A DNA stretch of 64,000 nucleotides from Sphaerochaeta sp. (GCA_022482495.1 JAKVPA010000002.1:1-64000), one strand, 5' to 3'. Shown: positions 7,359 to 17,081, counted from the stretch's first letter. Program-made: numbers and translations. Notes: generated by a model from the sequence alone, not told the origin.

Positions 7359-7733
7359 CTTCTCACGCTCCCCCTGTGCTGAACTCCTTCGTCCAAAACA
7401 TCCGCCGTGCAAAGGCGGGGGTCAGAAGATGACTTCTTCCATCTCCTTACACCCATACCTTACCCCATTTACGGGATGCTGACCATGCGCTTTCTGATAA
7501 TTTGTTGATTTACAATGACTTGAACCTGTCAGATGTGGGGATGTCAAAGCGTGCAACTTCTCACATCGAACATACCTCTTCTCCCAAAATGTATCAGGTA
7601 AATCCCAACTTCTTACACCAGAAAACAGGAAACCACGCATCCATTCGCCGATTTCCCCTGTTTTCCAACTATGTCAAACCAGCAGTTCTGACAATTGTAG
7701 CAATCACCAAAACCCCATTGTTCTGTCAAACCA
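7359..7733 (-). other. Gene-free stretch, possible small RNA or long 3' UTR
   Basis: No convincing protein-coding frame is present. The stretch is AT-richer than its neighbours and ends at a good minus-strand terminator. Just before the terminator, minus-strand CCCCC (near 7420) could pair with GGGGG (near 7373), enclosing a CCGCC/GGCGG hairpin, so the RNA end looks structured. TTGACA hexamers occur on the minus strand near 7545 and 7675, but no convincing -10 follows either. I do not recognise a known RNA family. Confidence 0.3.
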
Positions 7734-8502
7734 TCAGGACGTGCCCAGCAGGGTGAGTTGCGTATCCAGCGAACGGGTGTATTCCTCCGCAAGGCCCCTA
7801 TCACTGATGGACAGGATGGTTCCCGTCTGTGCCCGGAGCCAAGAGAGATGTCCATACCTGCCACGGGTGTGGATGGAGAATTTCCACGTTCCATCCGGTT
7901 GCTTCTGGAGCGTGACGAACTCCTTTGGCCAGGCGCGCTGCGCCTCAAACCACCCTTGACGGGAATCCAGCACCACCTCCACATCCAGATACGCGTCCTC
8001 CAAGGCGATGCCGAAAGGATCGGCAAGGAGGGATGCGGGATCATACTGGAGGACCGGTCGCTTTGTCTTCCCGTCCACCACGATGTCCCGAAACCGTTCG
8101 ATGGCGTGGATCACCAGGTGCTCTTCCGGCACCGTCACGTCATAGACGTACGTTCCGTCCGTGGTGAAGAAACAGCACAACGGGAAGATCTGATACCGCT
8201 TTTCCTTGCCCTGTCCAGGAGAGACGTAGGTGACGGTACAGCTCTTCTGTTCCTTGATGGCCCCAAGCAACACGGCAAGATGGGAGGCGTCCTCCGGACG
8301 GGTAAGTTTGGGAACATGGTCCCCGCTGATCATCACGCCGCTTCCCCCCCGTGGCGAGGAACGTCCCGGAAAACGCGCCGAAACTGCGGATCTTCTCCGC
8401 AAGGGACGCGCTCCATGTCTTCAGCGTCGGGTTGCGTTCCAACAGGGACAGGAGCAGCAATACCTCCGCTTCCAGATCACTCAGGGAGAAGGTCTTGATC
8501 AA
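7734..8502 (-). pseudogene. WYL-domain protein, frameshifted at a G8 tract
   Basis: The 5' part reads MIKTFSLSDLEAEVLLLLSL and the 3' part contains a WYL-like domain (SCTVTYVSPGQGKEKRYQIF, then FFTTDGTYVYDVTVPEEHLVIHAIERFRDIVV) and a WCX-like end (LDVEVVLDSRQGWFEAQ..., LGTS). The two parts are in different frames and join at a run of eight G on the coding strand (8345-8352). Repaired length is about 255 aa, with no obvious N-terminal helix-turn-helix. The only start is TTG at 8502; the same frame is open upstream beyond a TAG at 8508-8506. It may be a sequence error, a phase-variable tract or a decayed gene. Confidence 0.6.
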
Positions 8503-8505
8503 CGG

Positions 8506-8929
8506 CTACATCCGTGGGTCGTCGGATGCCCGCACCACGCCATCAATGGCCAGGGCCGATCGTATCTCCTTGGTCTGCGCATCCCGCTCCGGCGAGGCGT
8601 CCACCGTCCCAACACCGTCCTCAGGCGTCCATAGTCGACCTCATCCCCATCCGTTCCCGCTTCCAGTTCTTCCCATTTCTCCCGCTCTCTGGAAGAAAGA
8701 GCGTCCCGTACGGCGCGAGCAGACGGGAGAGCATCGGGCGGAACGTTTCCATCCCGAGCACCTTGCCCAGGAACGAGAGGAACGGGGCGTTCCATCGATG
8801 GTGGTCCGCCAGACGGCTGGCGTACTGCCTCCGCATACGCAGGCTTAATCCTTGGAGCCCGGCATCCACCCGGAAATTCCGCATTCCCGTGTCATCTTCC
8901 CCAAAATCCCTTCGCATCATCCGCATCAT
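8506..8929 (-). pseudogene. Degenerate upstream part of the WYL locus
   Basis: Three frames must be joined to read one protein: MRNFRVDAGLQGLSLRMRRQ through LLAPYGTLFLPES, then REKWEELEAGTDGDEVDYGRL, then VDASPERDAQTKEIRSALAI, ending at TAG (8508-8506). The last piece is in the same frame as the WYL gene that follows, so the two may once have been one protein of about 400 aa. I do not recognise a family for this part. With two frameshifts and a stop within 430 nt, decay is likelier here than read error alone. Confidence 0.45.
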
Positions 8930-8950
8930 GGGCCACTCCTGACCTCCAGG

Positions 8951-9775
8951 TTATTCCCAAACCGTGACATTACCTGTCTCGGAATAAGAATCATGGTGAC
9001 CCCTCGTTTCCATCATCCGGGTGATCGCCATATACCACCGGTCGGGCGTCACCACCTTTCCAAACAACGCGGGATAGGGAAGCCACACCGTCAGGACGTG
9101 GTAGCCGATCTCCGGCATGAGATATGCATGGCAGTACAGCGAGACGTCTTGGCAGGTGAAATCCTCATCCACGTCAAAACGATCCCACGAGATCCGGTTG
9201 TACAAATCGCCCCCCCCCACGTACAGGACGAGACTGGGACGGTAGCGTTGCAGAAGCTGTTGGAACGCCGCGTCGGACCGACGATACTGCTGCATCGATC
9301 CACACGCCCGCGCGCTACTCAGCGCCACGGACAGATAGTTGGCGAAGACGATTTCGTTCCAACCACTCTGTTGGAATGGCAGAGGAATCTCCGTCTCCAC
9401 ATGCAGGCCAAGCAGCATCCGCGTCACAAAGGTGAGGAGCGGGTGGTCCATCTTCCGGCATTCCGTCACGGTACGCCAGCAACAGGCAGGCGTCCGTGTC
9501 TGCGGGCACTTTCCGTCCATACCACAGACACGACTGCCATACAGACAGATGTTGGTGTTGCCCAGGACCATCACCTTGCCCCACCGGTGCATCCGCTTGC
9601 CATAATTTGGTCCCACCCACGGCAGGAAGAACACATCCGGCAACATGTCCACCGTCCCCCGCAGGGAATCCCCATGGGGACAGTATCTTCCCGTATCCCC
9701 GCACAACCCGTCGTGGTAATACCCACACACCATCTTGCACCCTCCAGTTTCCAGGGTAGCACGGAAGTGTGTCAT
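8951..9775 (-). CDS. Uncharacterised protein, possible uracil-DNA glycosylase fold
   Basis: A 274-aa protein, Cys-rich in the first 100 residues. It contains DVFFLPWVGPNYGKRMHRWG followed by KVMVLGNTNICLY (residues about 47-79), then a central WNEIVFANYLS (139-149) and FQQLLQRYRPSLVLYVGGGDLY (171-192). This order resembles uncharacterised members of the uracil-DNA glycosylase superfamily, but the catalytic residues cannot be assigned, so the call is tentative. The start at 9775 was chosen because its ATG overlaps the stop of the SGNH gene (ATGA), implying translational coupling. Confidence 0.45.
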   Translation of the reverse strand: MTHFRATLETGGCKMVCGYYHDGLCGDTGRYCPHGDSLRGTVDMLPDVFFLPWVGPNYGKRMHRWGKVMVLGNTNICLYGSRVCGMDGKCPQTRTPACCWRTVTECRKMDHPLLTFVTRMLLGLHVETEIPLPFQQSGWNEIVFANYLSVALSSARACGSMQQYRRSDAAFQQLLQRYRPSLVLYVGGGDLYNRISWDRFDVDEDFTCQDVSLYCHAYLMPEIGYHVLTVWLPYPALFGKVVTPDRWYMAITRMMETRGHHDSYSETGNVTVWE

Positions 9776-10428
9776 CTCATGTCGCTGTTGATGAATGGAA
9801 GGGAAGAAAGCAGACGCGCCGCCATCCCGGCGATGCACTCCGCCCCATACAGGGAAAGGTGGGTGTTGTCCTCCACGCCATCGGGATAGTTGGGCCAGAT
9901 CCCCTGGTTGAACAACCTTCGGCTTGCCTCTTCCCCAAGCGCATCCAGCAGGTGGAGCGTCGGGGTGGTGAGATCGAAGAACGGGACGCCCAGACGAACC
10001 GCGACGGCGGCCATCGCCCAGGGGTATTCCCCCAGGGTATCGTACGCTTTCCCCTCCCGAAATCTTCTTCGTTCGATGGAGGAAAGCAGGACGGGAAACG
10101 CACCCTTCATCCGGATCCGGGTGATCATATACGCCAGATTCTCCCCATAGGTGGTCCATGGCCAGGTGTGGCGTGCCTCATCCGGTTTGTCCTCATTGTG
10201 GCCGAACTGGATGACCACCCAATCCCCGGAGGAAAGAGAAGAAGCAAGACGTTCAAACACTCCGCCAGAGAGCGCCAGACGGCTGCTCAGCCCATTGACG
10301 GCGCGGTTGTCCAACCGCCAGCCCCAGGCGAGGAATGGAGCGAAACACATCCCCCAGCCGGCCTCCGGCCACGCATTTGGCATCTTCGTCGCGCAGGTGG
10401 AGTCTCCCAGAAGAAATACGGTACCCAT
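9772..10428 (-). CDS. SGNH-hydrolase, rhamnogalacturonan acetylesterase-like
   Basis: A 218-aa enzyme with no signal peptide. Block I is LLGDSTCA with nucleophile Ser10, block III is QFGHNEDKPD (His77-Asn78) and block V is EDNTHLS (Asp187, His190). The GDSTCA start and DNTHLS end are typical of CE12-type acetylesterases that deacetylate pectin-derived or other sugars. It would act in the cytoplasm on imported oligosaccharides or other acetylated sugars (inference). The ATG follows TACACT by 6 nt, another leaderless-type start. It is coupled to the gene ending at 8951. Confidence 0.8.
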   Translation of the reverse strand: MGTVFLLGDSTCATKMPNAWPEAGWGMCFAPFLAWGWRLDNRAVNGLSSRLALSGGVFERLASSLSSGDWVVIQFGHNEDKPDEARHTWPWTTYGENLAYMITRIRMKGAFPVLLSSIERRRFREGKAYDTLGEYPWAMAAVAVRLGVPFFDLTTPTLHLLDALGEEASRRLFNQGIWPNYPDGVEDNTHLSLYGAECIAGMAARLLSSLPFINSDMR

Positions 10429-10434
10429 GGCTCC

Positions 10435-10463
10435 AGTGTACGAGAAAGAACCTGATGTTGCCA
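10435..10463 (-). promoter_or_regulatory. Leaderless-type promoter of SGNH gene
   Basis: Minus strand TGGCAA (10463-10458), 17-nt spacer, TACACT (10440-10435), GGAGCC, ATG at 10428. The -35 box is weak. Confidence 0.35.
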
Positions 10464-10471
10464 GAGGAATC

Positions 10472-10501
10472 AAAAAAGGACCCTCCCCGAAGGGAGAGTC
10501 C
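10472..10501 (-). terminator. Terminator of pyruvate:ferredoxin oxidoreductase gene
   Basis: Minus strand GGACTCTCCC (10501-10492), loop TTCG, GGGAGGGTCC (10487-10478), then six T (10477-10472). It is a 10-bp stem with one G-U pair. Confidence 0.92.
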
Positions 10502-10526
10502 CCAAAATCCTGATTCAGGCAACGCC

Positions 10527-13500
10527 TTACATCAGCGGTCCGACTTTCTCGTAGAAGCTCAAGCGATGCTTTGCATCCTCGGCTGCCTTTGCGAAGAGTT
10601 CGTCCGCCTGCGCGGGGTTGACCTTGCGAAGCGAAGCGTACCGTACCTCTCCATCCAGGAAGTCCTGATAGGGTTTGGTTGCAGGAGCGGTCTCCCACTT
10701 GAACTTCTCCCCTTCGGGCTTGTCCGGGTTGTAGCGGTACAACGGCCAGTATCCGCACTCCACAGCCTTCTTCTCTTCTTCCTGGCTGTAGCGCATATCC
10801 TTCACGCCCTGTTCCTTGCACGGAGCATAGCAGAAGATGATGGCCGGGCCATTGTAGGCGATCGCTTCCTGCATCACCTGCTGGGCCTGGTTGCGGTTGG
10901 CACCCAGAGCGATGGACGCCACGTACACATAGCCGTAGCTCATGCACATGAAGCCCATGTTCTTCTTGCCCAGCTTCTTGCCGCTGGCCGCGAACTTCGC
11001 GACTGCCGCAAGCGGCGTGGACTTGGAAGCCTGCCCGCCGGTGTTGGAGTACACCTCGGTGTCCAGTACCAGAATCTTCACGTTCCGGCCGCTGGCCACG
11101 ACGTGGTCGACGCCGCCGTATCCGATATCGTATGCCCATCCATCACCACCGATGATGAACACCGTCTTGTCGGAGAAGTAATCCTGCAGCTCGGTGAGCT
11201 TGGAGAGGATGTACTTCATCTCCGGCGTCTTGGCCTTCTTCACCGCTTCGGCGAGAACCTTCTGGGTCGCTTCCTGAGCGTCGATGGAAGCCTCCGTCGT
11301 ATCGTCCCACAGCTCCTCGTTCTTGGCGATGGCAGCCAGCAGGTCTTTGTCAGCATCCGGCATCGCCTTGAACTGGTCGATGTAGATCTTCAGCTGGTGG
11401 CGGTTGCTGTCCACGGCAAGGCGCATACCCAGACCGTACTCGGCGTTATCCTCGAACAAGCTGTTGCCCCATGCGGGACCACGGCCATCCGGGCGCTTGG
11501 CATAGGCGGTTACCGGGAAGGTGCCGCTGTAGATGGAGGAACAACCGGTCGCGTTGGCGACGATCATCCGCTCTCCGCAGATCTGGGTCGCCATCTTGAT
11601 GTACGGCGTCTCTCCGCATCCAGCGCACGCACCGCTGAACTCGAACAACGGCTGTCTGAGCTGCAGACCCTTGATGGTCTTCACATCAGAACCGTCCGTC
11701 AGGTACGGCAGGCTGTCAAAGAACTGGCTCGCCTCATCCTGACCGTCAGCACGGGCCTGAGCGAGCGGGACGAACTTCAGGGCCTTCTCCTTGGTCTTGG
11801 TGGCCTTGTTGAAGCCCAAGCAGGTCTCGACACAAACGCCGCATCCCTGGCAATCCTCAGGATACACCTGAATGCGGAAGCGAAGGTTCTTGTCGTTCTT
11901 GAACGAAGAGACCAGCGTATCGAAGTTCTTCGGCGCCTTGGCCAGATCCTCCGGGGTGATCTGCTTGACACGGATCGCCGCGTGCGGACAAGCCTGTACG
12001 CACTGGTTGCACTGGATACAGTTGGAGCTGATCCACTCAGGTACGAACGGCGCGACACCACGCTTCTCCAGCTTTGCGGTGGCCGTCGGAACGGCACCAT
12101 CGAAGCTCATCGCGGAAACGGGGATATCGTTACCCTTCATGTGCATGATCGGCAGCATGACGTCCTTGGCGTAGGTGGAGGCATCCTTTCCGATCAACGG
12201 CGCGGGCTCATACCACTTGGTCGGCTTGGCCGGAACGGGGATTTCCTTCAACGCATCGCTGGCGGCGTCAACCGCGGCCCAGTTCATCTTGACGATCGAC
12301 TCTCCTTTCTTGGAGAAGGTCTTCTCGATGTAATGCTTGATCAGGTCGATGGCTTCCTTCTGGTCGGGAATCACCTTGGAGATGGCGAAGAACGCCGCCT
12401 GCATGACGGTGTTGATCCTCGAACCAAGGCCGACCTTCTCGCTGATGGCGAGCGCGTCGATGCTGTAGAAGTGGATGTGCTTCTTGATGATCTGCTCCTG
12501 CATCTCTTTGGTCAGCGTCTCGAACACCTTGTCCGAAGGCACCTGGCTGTTCAGCAGGAACACACCACCGTCCTTCAACGGGGCGAGCATATCATAGCGG
12601 CCGACATAGGCGGGGTTGTGGCACGCGACGAAATCGGCGCGGTCGATCAACCACGGCATGTCCAGGTTGCCCTCACCGAAGCGAAGATGGCTGACGGTGA
12701 TACCGCCGGACTTCTTCGAGTCGTAGGCGAAGTACGCCTGGGCGTTCATCTTGGTGTTGTCGCCGATGATCTTTACCGAGTTCTTGTTCGCGCCGACCGT
12801 TCCGTCGGAGCCAAGGCCCCAGAACATACAGGCAACGACGCCCTTCGGAGCGACATCAATCGGATCCCCGACGGGGATGGAATGATGCGTCACATCGTCG
12901 TTGATGCCGACGGTGAAGTTGCCGAACGGATCATTGCTGGCCAGGTGGTCATACACCGCCACGGCGTGGCTGGGCGGGAAGTCCTTGCTGGACAGACCGA
13001 AGCGTCCGCCGATGACCAGAATGTCCTTGCGGCCCATCTGCTCCAGAGCGGTGACGACATCCAGGTACAACGGCTCGCCGAGGCTGCCCGGTTCCTTGGT
13101 GCGATCCAGGACAGCGATCCGCTTGACGCTCTTGGGGATGGCGTTGACGAACGCATCCGCCTTGAACGGGCGATACAGCCTGACCTTCATCACACCGGTC
13201 TTCCGACCATGCTCGTTGAGGTACTTGCTTGCCCATGTCATCGTGCTGGCTCCACTGCCCATGACGATGACCATATCCGTCGCGTCCGGATCTCCGACAT
13301 AGTCGAACAGATGATACTGCCGGCCGGTGACCTTGGCGACTTCGTCCATGTATTTCTGTACGATGCCAGGAACGGCGTCATAGTACTTGTTCACCGTTTC
13401 ACGGCCCTGGAAATAGACATCCTCGTTCTGCGAAGCGACCTTGAGCATCGGATGCTCCGGGCGCTGGGCGCGAGCGCGGAACCGCTCGATGTATTCCTCG

Positions 13501-14090
13501 TTGACCAGCGGCTTGATGTCCTCATACGAAATATCCTCGACGGTCTCGTACTCGTGGGAGGTGCGGAACCCATCAAAGAAGTTGAGGAACGGAACCTGCG
13601 CTTCCAACGTGGAAAGATGAGCGACAAGCGCCATATCCATGGTTTCCTGGATACTGCCGCCGACCGTCATCGCGAATCCGGTGCTCCGGCACGCCATGAC
13701 ATCACTATGGTCACCGAAGATGGAAAGGGACTGCGCGGCCAATGAACGAGCGGACACGTGGAAGACGGTCGGAATCATTTCACCGGCGATCTTGTACATA
13801 TTCGGAATCATCAGCAACAATCCCTGGCTGGCGGTAAACGTGGTGGTCAGTGCACCAGCAGCGAGAGAACCATGCACCGCACCAGCGGCACCAGCCTCGG
13901 ACTGCATCTCCATGATCTCCACCTTCTTACCCCACAGGTTCTTGCGACCGGCAGCGGCCCAAGAATCCGCATATTCCCCCATCGGGGAACTCGGGGTGAT
14001 CGGGTAGATCGCGGCAACTTCGCTGAAGGCGTATGCAATCTGCGCGGCAGCGGTATTGCCATCGATAGTAACCAATTTCTTGTTACCCAT
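10527..14090 (-). CDS. nifJ: Pyruvate:ferredoxin (flavodoxin) oxidoreductase, single chain
   Basis: A 1187-aa enzyme converting pyruvate and CoA to acetyl-CoA, CO2 and reduced ferredoxin. All domains are in one chain: pyrimidine-binding half with AAIYPITPSSPMGEYAD (about 25-41), the gamma-type domain, a central two-cluster ferredoxin domain (CIQCNQCVQACP and CQGCGVCVETC, about 680-760), a CAGCGETPY Cys pair for the proximal cluster, and the TPP/Mg motif GGDGWAYDIGYGGVDHV with NTGGQASKSTP. Length is normal. The start at 14090 (MGNKKLVTIDG) follows GGAG; an upstream in-frame start is unlikely. It is monocistronic, with its own promoter, 5' hairpin and terminator. Confidence 0.97.
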   Translation of the reverse strand: MGNKKLVTIDGNTAAAQIAYAFSEVAAIYPITPSSPMGEYADSWAAAGRKNLWGKKVEIMEMQSEAGAAGAVHGSLAAGALTTTFTASQGLLLMIPNMYKIAGEMIPTVFHVSARSLAAQSLSIFGDHSDVMACRSTGFAMTVGGSIQETMDMALVAHLSTLEAQVPFLNFFDGFRTSHEYETVEDISYEDIKPLVNEEYIERFRARAQRPEHPMLKVASQNEDVYFQGRETVNKYYDAVPGIVQKYMDEVAKVTGRQYHLFDYVGDPDATDMVIVMGSGASTMTWASKYLNEHGRKTGVMKVRLYRPFKADAFVNAIPKSVKRIAVLDRTKEPGSLGEPLYLDVVTALEQMGRKDILVIGGRFGLSSKDFPPSHAVAVYDHLASNDPFGNFTVGINDDVTHHSIPVGDPIDVAPKGVVACMFWGLGSDGTVGANKNSVKIIGDNTKMNAQAYFAYDSKKSGGITVSHLRFGEGNLDMPWLIDRADFVACHNPAYVGRYDMLAPLKDGGVFLLNSQVPSDKVFETLTKEMQEQIIKKHIHFYSIDALAISEKVGLGSRINTVMQAAFFAISKVIPDQKEAIDLIKHYIEKTFSKKGESIVKMNWAAVDAASDALKEIPVPAKPTKWYEPAPLIGKDASTYAKDVMLPIMHMKGNDIPVSAMSFDGAVPTATAKLEKRGVAPFVPEWISSNCIQCNQCVQACPHAAIRVKQITPEDLAKAPKNFDTLVSSFKNDKNLRFRIQVYPEDCQGCGVCVETCLGFNKATKTKEKALKFVPLAQARADGQDEASQFFDSLPYLTDGSDVKTIKGLQLRQPLFEFSGACAGCGETPYIKMATQICGERMIVANATGCSSIYSGTFPVTAYAKRPDGRGPAWGNSLFEDNAEYGLGMRLAVDSNRHQLKIYIDQFKAMPDADKDLLAAIAKNEELWDDTTEASIDAQEATQKVLAEAVKKAKTPEMKYILSKLTELQDYFSDKTVFIIGGDGWAYDIGYGGVDHVVASGRNVKILVLDTEVYSNTGGQASKSTPLAAVAKFAASGKKLGKKNMGFMCMSYGYVYVASIALGANRNQAQQVMQEAIAYNGPAIIFCYAPCKEQGVKDMRYSQEEEKKAVECGYWPLYRYNPDKPEGEKFKWETAPATKPYQDFLDGEVRYASLRKVNPAQADELFAKAAEDAKHRLSFYEKVGPLM

Positions 14091-14158
14091 TTTCACACTC
14101 CATATCGTAAAACATTCGATAATGGTTCTTTCAAACCATCCCTTACACATGCCAAAGG

Positions 14159-14178
14159 TCGGGGAAGTTTTTCCCCGA
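14159..14178 (-). other. 5' leader hairpin of the PFOR transcript
   Basis: Perfect 8-bp stem TCGGGGAA/TTCCCCGA with a 4-nt loop, starting about 10 nt downstream of the predicted -10 box. It would form at the very 5' end of the mRNA, where such hairpins can protect from decay, or it could be an operator in DNA form. Confidence 0.4.
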
Positions 14179-14187
14179 TCACCAATA

Positions 14188-14216
14188 ATAATACTTCACC
14201 TCGGTTTGGTTTGCAA
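14188..14216 (-). promoter_or_regulatory. Promoter of PFOR gene
   Basis: Minus strand TTGCAA (14216-14211), 17-nt spacer, TATTAT (14193-14188). The leader is about 90 nt. Confidence 0.55.
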
Positions 14217-14247
14217 CAGAAAGCAGGAAGTTCTTGGCAAGGTAATG

Positions 14248-14274
14248 AAAAAAGTCCCCCGGAAACCCGGGGGA
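14248..14274 (-). terminator. Terminator of nrdJ
   Basis: Minus strand TCCCCCGG (14274-14267), loop GTTT, CCGGGGGA (14262-14255), C, then six T (14253-14248). Confidence 0.92.
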
Positions 14275-14298
14275 ATCCACCGATTCAAACCGATGTCA

Positions 14299-16801
14299 TC
14301 AGCACTCGCTGTGCCCGCAGGAGAAGCACTTCTTGCATCCTTCGATGTTGACGAACGTGGCGTTGCCGCACACCGGGCAGATATCCGCCGTGATGCTGCT
14401 CTTCGACGTATCCAGGCCCAGATCCAGCTGGCCTTTGGCCTCCGGCTCATCATCCTCGTCAGGCAGGTGCGCCTCGGGATTGTCCGTTCCGCCCTGCTCC
14501 ATGCCCATGTGTTCCTGCAGCACCTTGGCCACGGCATCCGGCAGGCTCATCACCCGGTTCTTGCCGAAACCCATCGGCCGGCCGCTGCCAATGCCGTTCA
14601 GCTGGGCGATGATGGCGTCCGTCCGCTGTTTGGGCGTCAACGGGCTTGGCATGCGCAGCACCAGGCTGATCAACCGGCCCAGACCCTCGGCGTCCGCGGC
14701 GACATCGCTGCCCGCCTTGCCGACGTTGATGAACACCTCGAACGGATTGTTGCTGTGGATGCCGTCACTGTTGACGGTGATGTACGCCGTTCCGATCGGC
14801 GTGGAACGCCGGTAGGTGATGCCGCTGACACAGGAGGAACGCACCCGGGCCTTGGGCTCGGCGATGACCACCGGCTTTGCCTCCGGCTTCTTCTCCTCGT
14901 CTTCCTTCTTCACCGTCAGCACCTGGGTGTCCCGCGAACCGTCGCGGTAGGTGGTGCCGCCTTTGCACCCCAGCTCATACAACAGCTCGTACAGCTTGGC
15001 CGTCTGCTCCACCGTGTAGGTGGCCGGCGTATTGCAGGTCTTGGAAATGGAGGAATCCACCCAGCGCTGGATGGCCGCCTGCACCCGCACGTGCCCCTCC
15101 GGGGAGAGATCCATCGCGCTGACAAAGAACGCCGGACGAGGCTTGCCCGGATTGGCCTTTACCCAATCGTCGTACACCTGCACCCGCTCGATGTTCGTCC
15201 CCATCCGTCCGGTCCGCTCCCATTCCCAGAAATAGTACGGCTCGATGCCGGTGGACGTGCCCACCATCGTCCCGGTGGTGCCGGTTGGCGCCTGGGTGAG
15301 AAGCGTGACGTTCCTTAGTCCTTTCTTGCGGATCACATCCTTGATGGCGGGATCCATGCCCTGCATGAAGCCACTCTCCAACAGCTTGTCCGCGTCAAAG
15401 TAGGAGAACGAGCCCTTCTCCTGGGCAAGATCGGCGCTCTCCAGATACGCCTCTTCACAGATGAAGCGGTACAGCTTGTCGATGAACTTCAGTGATTCTT
15501 CCGAACCGTAGGCCAGCTCCAGCTTGATCAACAGGTCGGCAAGGCCCATCGTCCCCAGGCCGATACGGCGCTCGCTCTGCTGCCGCTTGCGGTTCTCCTC
15601 GAAGAAGTACGGCGTGTCGTCGATGACGTCATCCAGGAACCGCACGGCATCCCGCACCGTCCGCTTCAGGTCATCCCACAGCACCTGTTTGTTCTCGACG
15701 AACTTGGACAGATTGATCGAACCCAGATTGCAGACGCCCCACGGGGGAAGCCCCTGCTCGCCGCACGGGTTGGTGCTCTGGATCCGGCAGTAGTACCAGG
15801 AGTTGGACATCTTGTTGTACCGGTCGATGAAGAACACGCCCGGCTCGGCGGACGCCCAGGCGCTTTCGATGATGTTCTGCCAGATGTCCCGCGCCTTCAC
15901 CGTCCGATAGGTGATGACCTTCTTCCCATGGGCTTTCCACGTGGTCAGATCTCCATCCCACAAGCTCGTTGTACTGGGGGTCGGAGGTATCAGGGAACAC
16001 CAGATCCCAATCCTTGTCCGCCTTGACGGCGTCCATGAAGTCATCGGTGATGCCCACCGAGATGTTGGCGTTGGTGATCTTCCCCATCTCCCGCTTGGAG
16101 TTGATGAAGTCGACGATGTCCGGATGCCAGACGTTGAGGATCAACATCAACGCGCCGCGGCGGCTGCCACCCTGCTCGATCAGGCCGGTGACGAAGCTGA
16201 ACAGCGCGCCCCAGCTGACCGATCCACTGGACCGTCCGTTGACGCCCTTCACATAGCTGTGGCGGGGGCGGAGCGAACTGAGGTTCATCCCCACGCCGCC
16301 ACCCCGGCTCATGATCTCCGTCATCTGCCCCAGACTGTTGATGATCCCGCCCCTGCTGTCCTTCGGGGAAGGAATGACGTAGCAGTTGAAATAAGTCAGG
16401 TTCTGGTCCGTTCCCGCACCAGTAAGAATCCGTCCGCCGGGCACGAATTTCCAGTCATCCAACAACCAGCGGAACTCCTTCTCCCACGCCCCGCGGTTTT
16501 CCTGTTTTTCCTGGGAAGCGATGCCACGGGCCACCCGGTCCAGCATCTGTTCGGGACGCACCTCAAGCGGTTTGTCGATGTCATCCAGCTTTACCGTGAT
16601 GACGTTGCCATCGTTCAGCTTGACCGTCACATCATTGTCATCCCGGGCGGTCAACGTGCCGATCTCCCGCTGTCCGGTCTTCGGGTTGCTCACCGCGACG
16701 ACCAAATCCCCTATCTTCAGGGTCTTTTTCTGTACGTCCTTCAGGGCATACCGATCCAGAAATATTTTTCTCCCCAGCGGGGACAACCTGTTTTTTTCCA
16801 T
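14299..16801 (-). CDS. nrdJ: Adenosylcobalamin-dependent (class II) ribonucleotide reductase (frameshifted)
   Basis: The repaired product is about 833 aa and reduces ribonucleotides to deoxyribonucleotides without oxygen. STNPCGEQ (active-site Asn-Cys-Glu set), the GGGVGMNLS loop and the C-terminal zinc-finger-like CPVCGNATF...CKKCFSCGHSEC are all visible. The frame breaks near 15960-15965: dropping one base joins QYNEL to WDGDLTTWKAHGKKVITYRT. This is a core gene, so a read error is likely. The start at 16801 (MEKNRLSPLGRK) follows GGAG. No cobalamin riboswitch is recognised in the leader; a possible NrdR box is present. Confidence 0.93.
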
Positions 16802-16907
16802 GAGAAACTCCGAATTATAGTTGAAAACCTGTCCCTTACAGTACCATGCGAAAATGCGTTTTGCAAGTCCTAAACACACAACATTCATGGTCATGTTTTC
16901 ATGATAC

Positions 16908-16960
16908 CACTAGATATGGTGTAGTATCAGTTATATCGGTTTGATAGTAATCTGTAACAA
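16908..16960 (-). promoter_or_regulatory. Candidate nrdJ promoter with NrdR-like box
   Basis: Minus strand TTGTTA (16960-16955) is followed 17-18 nt later by GATATAA. Downstream, CACTAGATATGGTG (16908-16921, plus-strand reading) resembles the NrdR-box palindrome of ribonucleotide reductase genes, with two mismatched pairs of seven. Only one convincing box is seen, whereas NrdR normally uses two. The remaining gap 16802-17050 holds only this leader region. Confidence 0.35.
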
Positions 16961-17050
16961 TTTTCATTTCCAAGGCGCTGTTGCGCCTCCCGCCAACTCC
17001 TTACAGGCAAAAAAATCGCGCCATTCGCACACTGTGCGCACCGAACAAAG

Positions 17051-17081
17051 AAAAACCGTCCGGAGTCCACGCTCCAGACGG
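17051..17081 (-). terminator. Terminator of gdhA
   Basis: Minus strand CCGTCTGGAG (17081-17072), 6-nt loop, CTCCGGACGG (17065-17056), then TTTTT (17055-17051). The stem has one G-U pair. Confidence 0.9.

Noticed and set aside
10335-13745. Very long open frame (1136 codons) on the plus strand opposite the PFOR gene
   Set aside because: It is the antisense shadow of a high-GC coding gene; the protein has no domain pattern, while the minus strand encodes a full PFOR.
16802-17050. Cobalamin riboswitch upstream of nrdJ
   Set aside because: No B12-box-like sequence or long structured leader was recognised.
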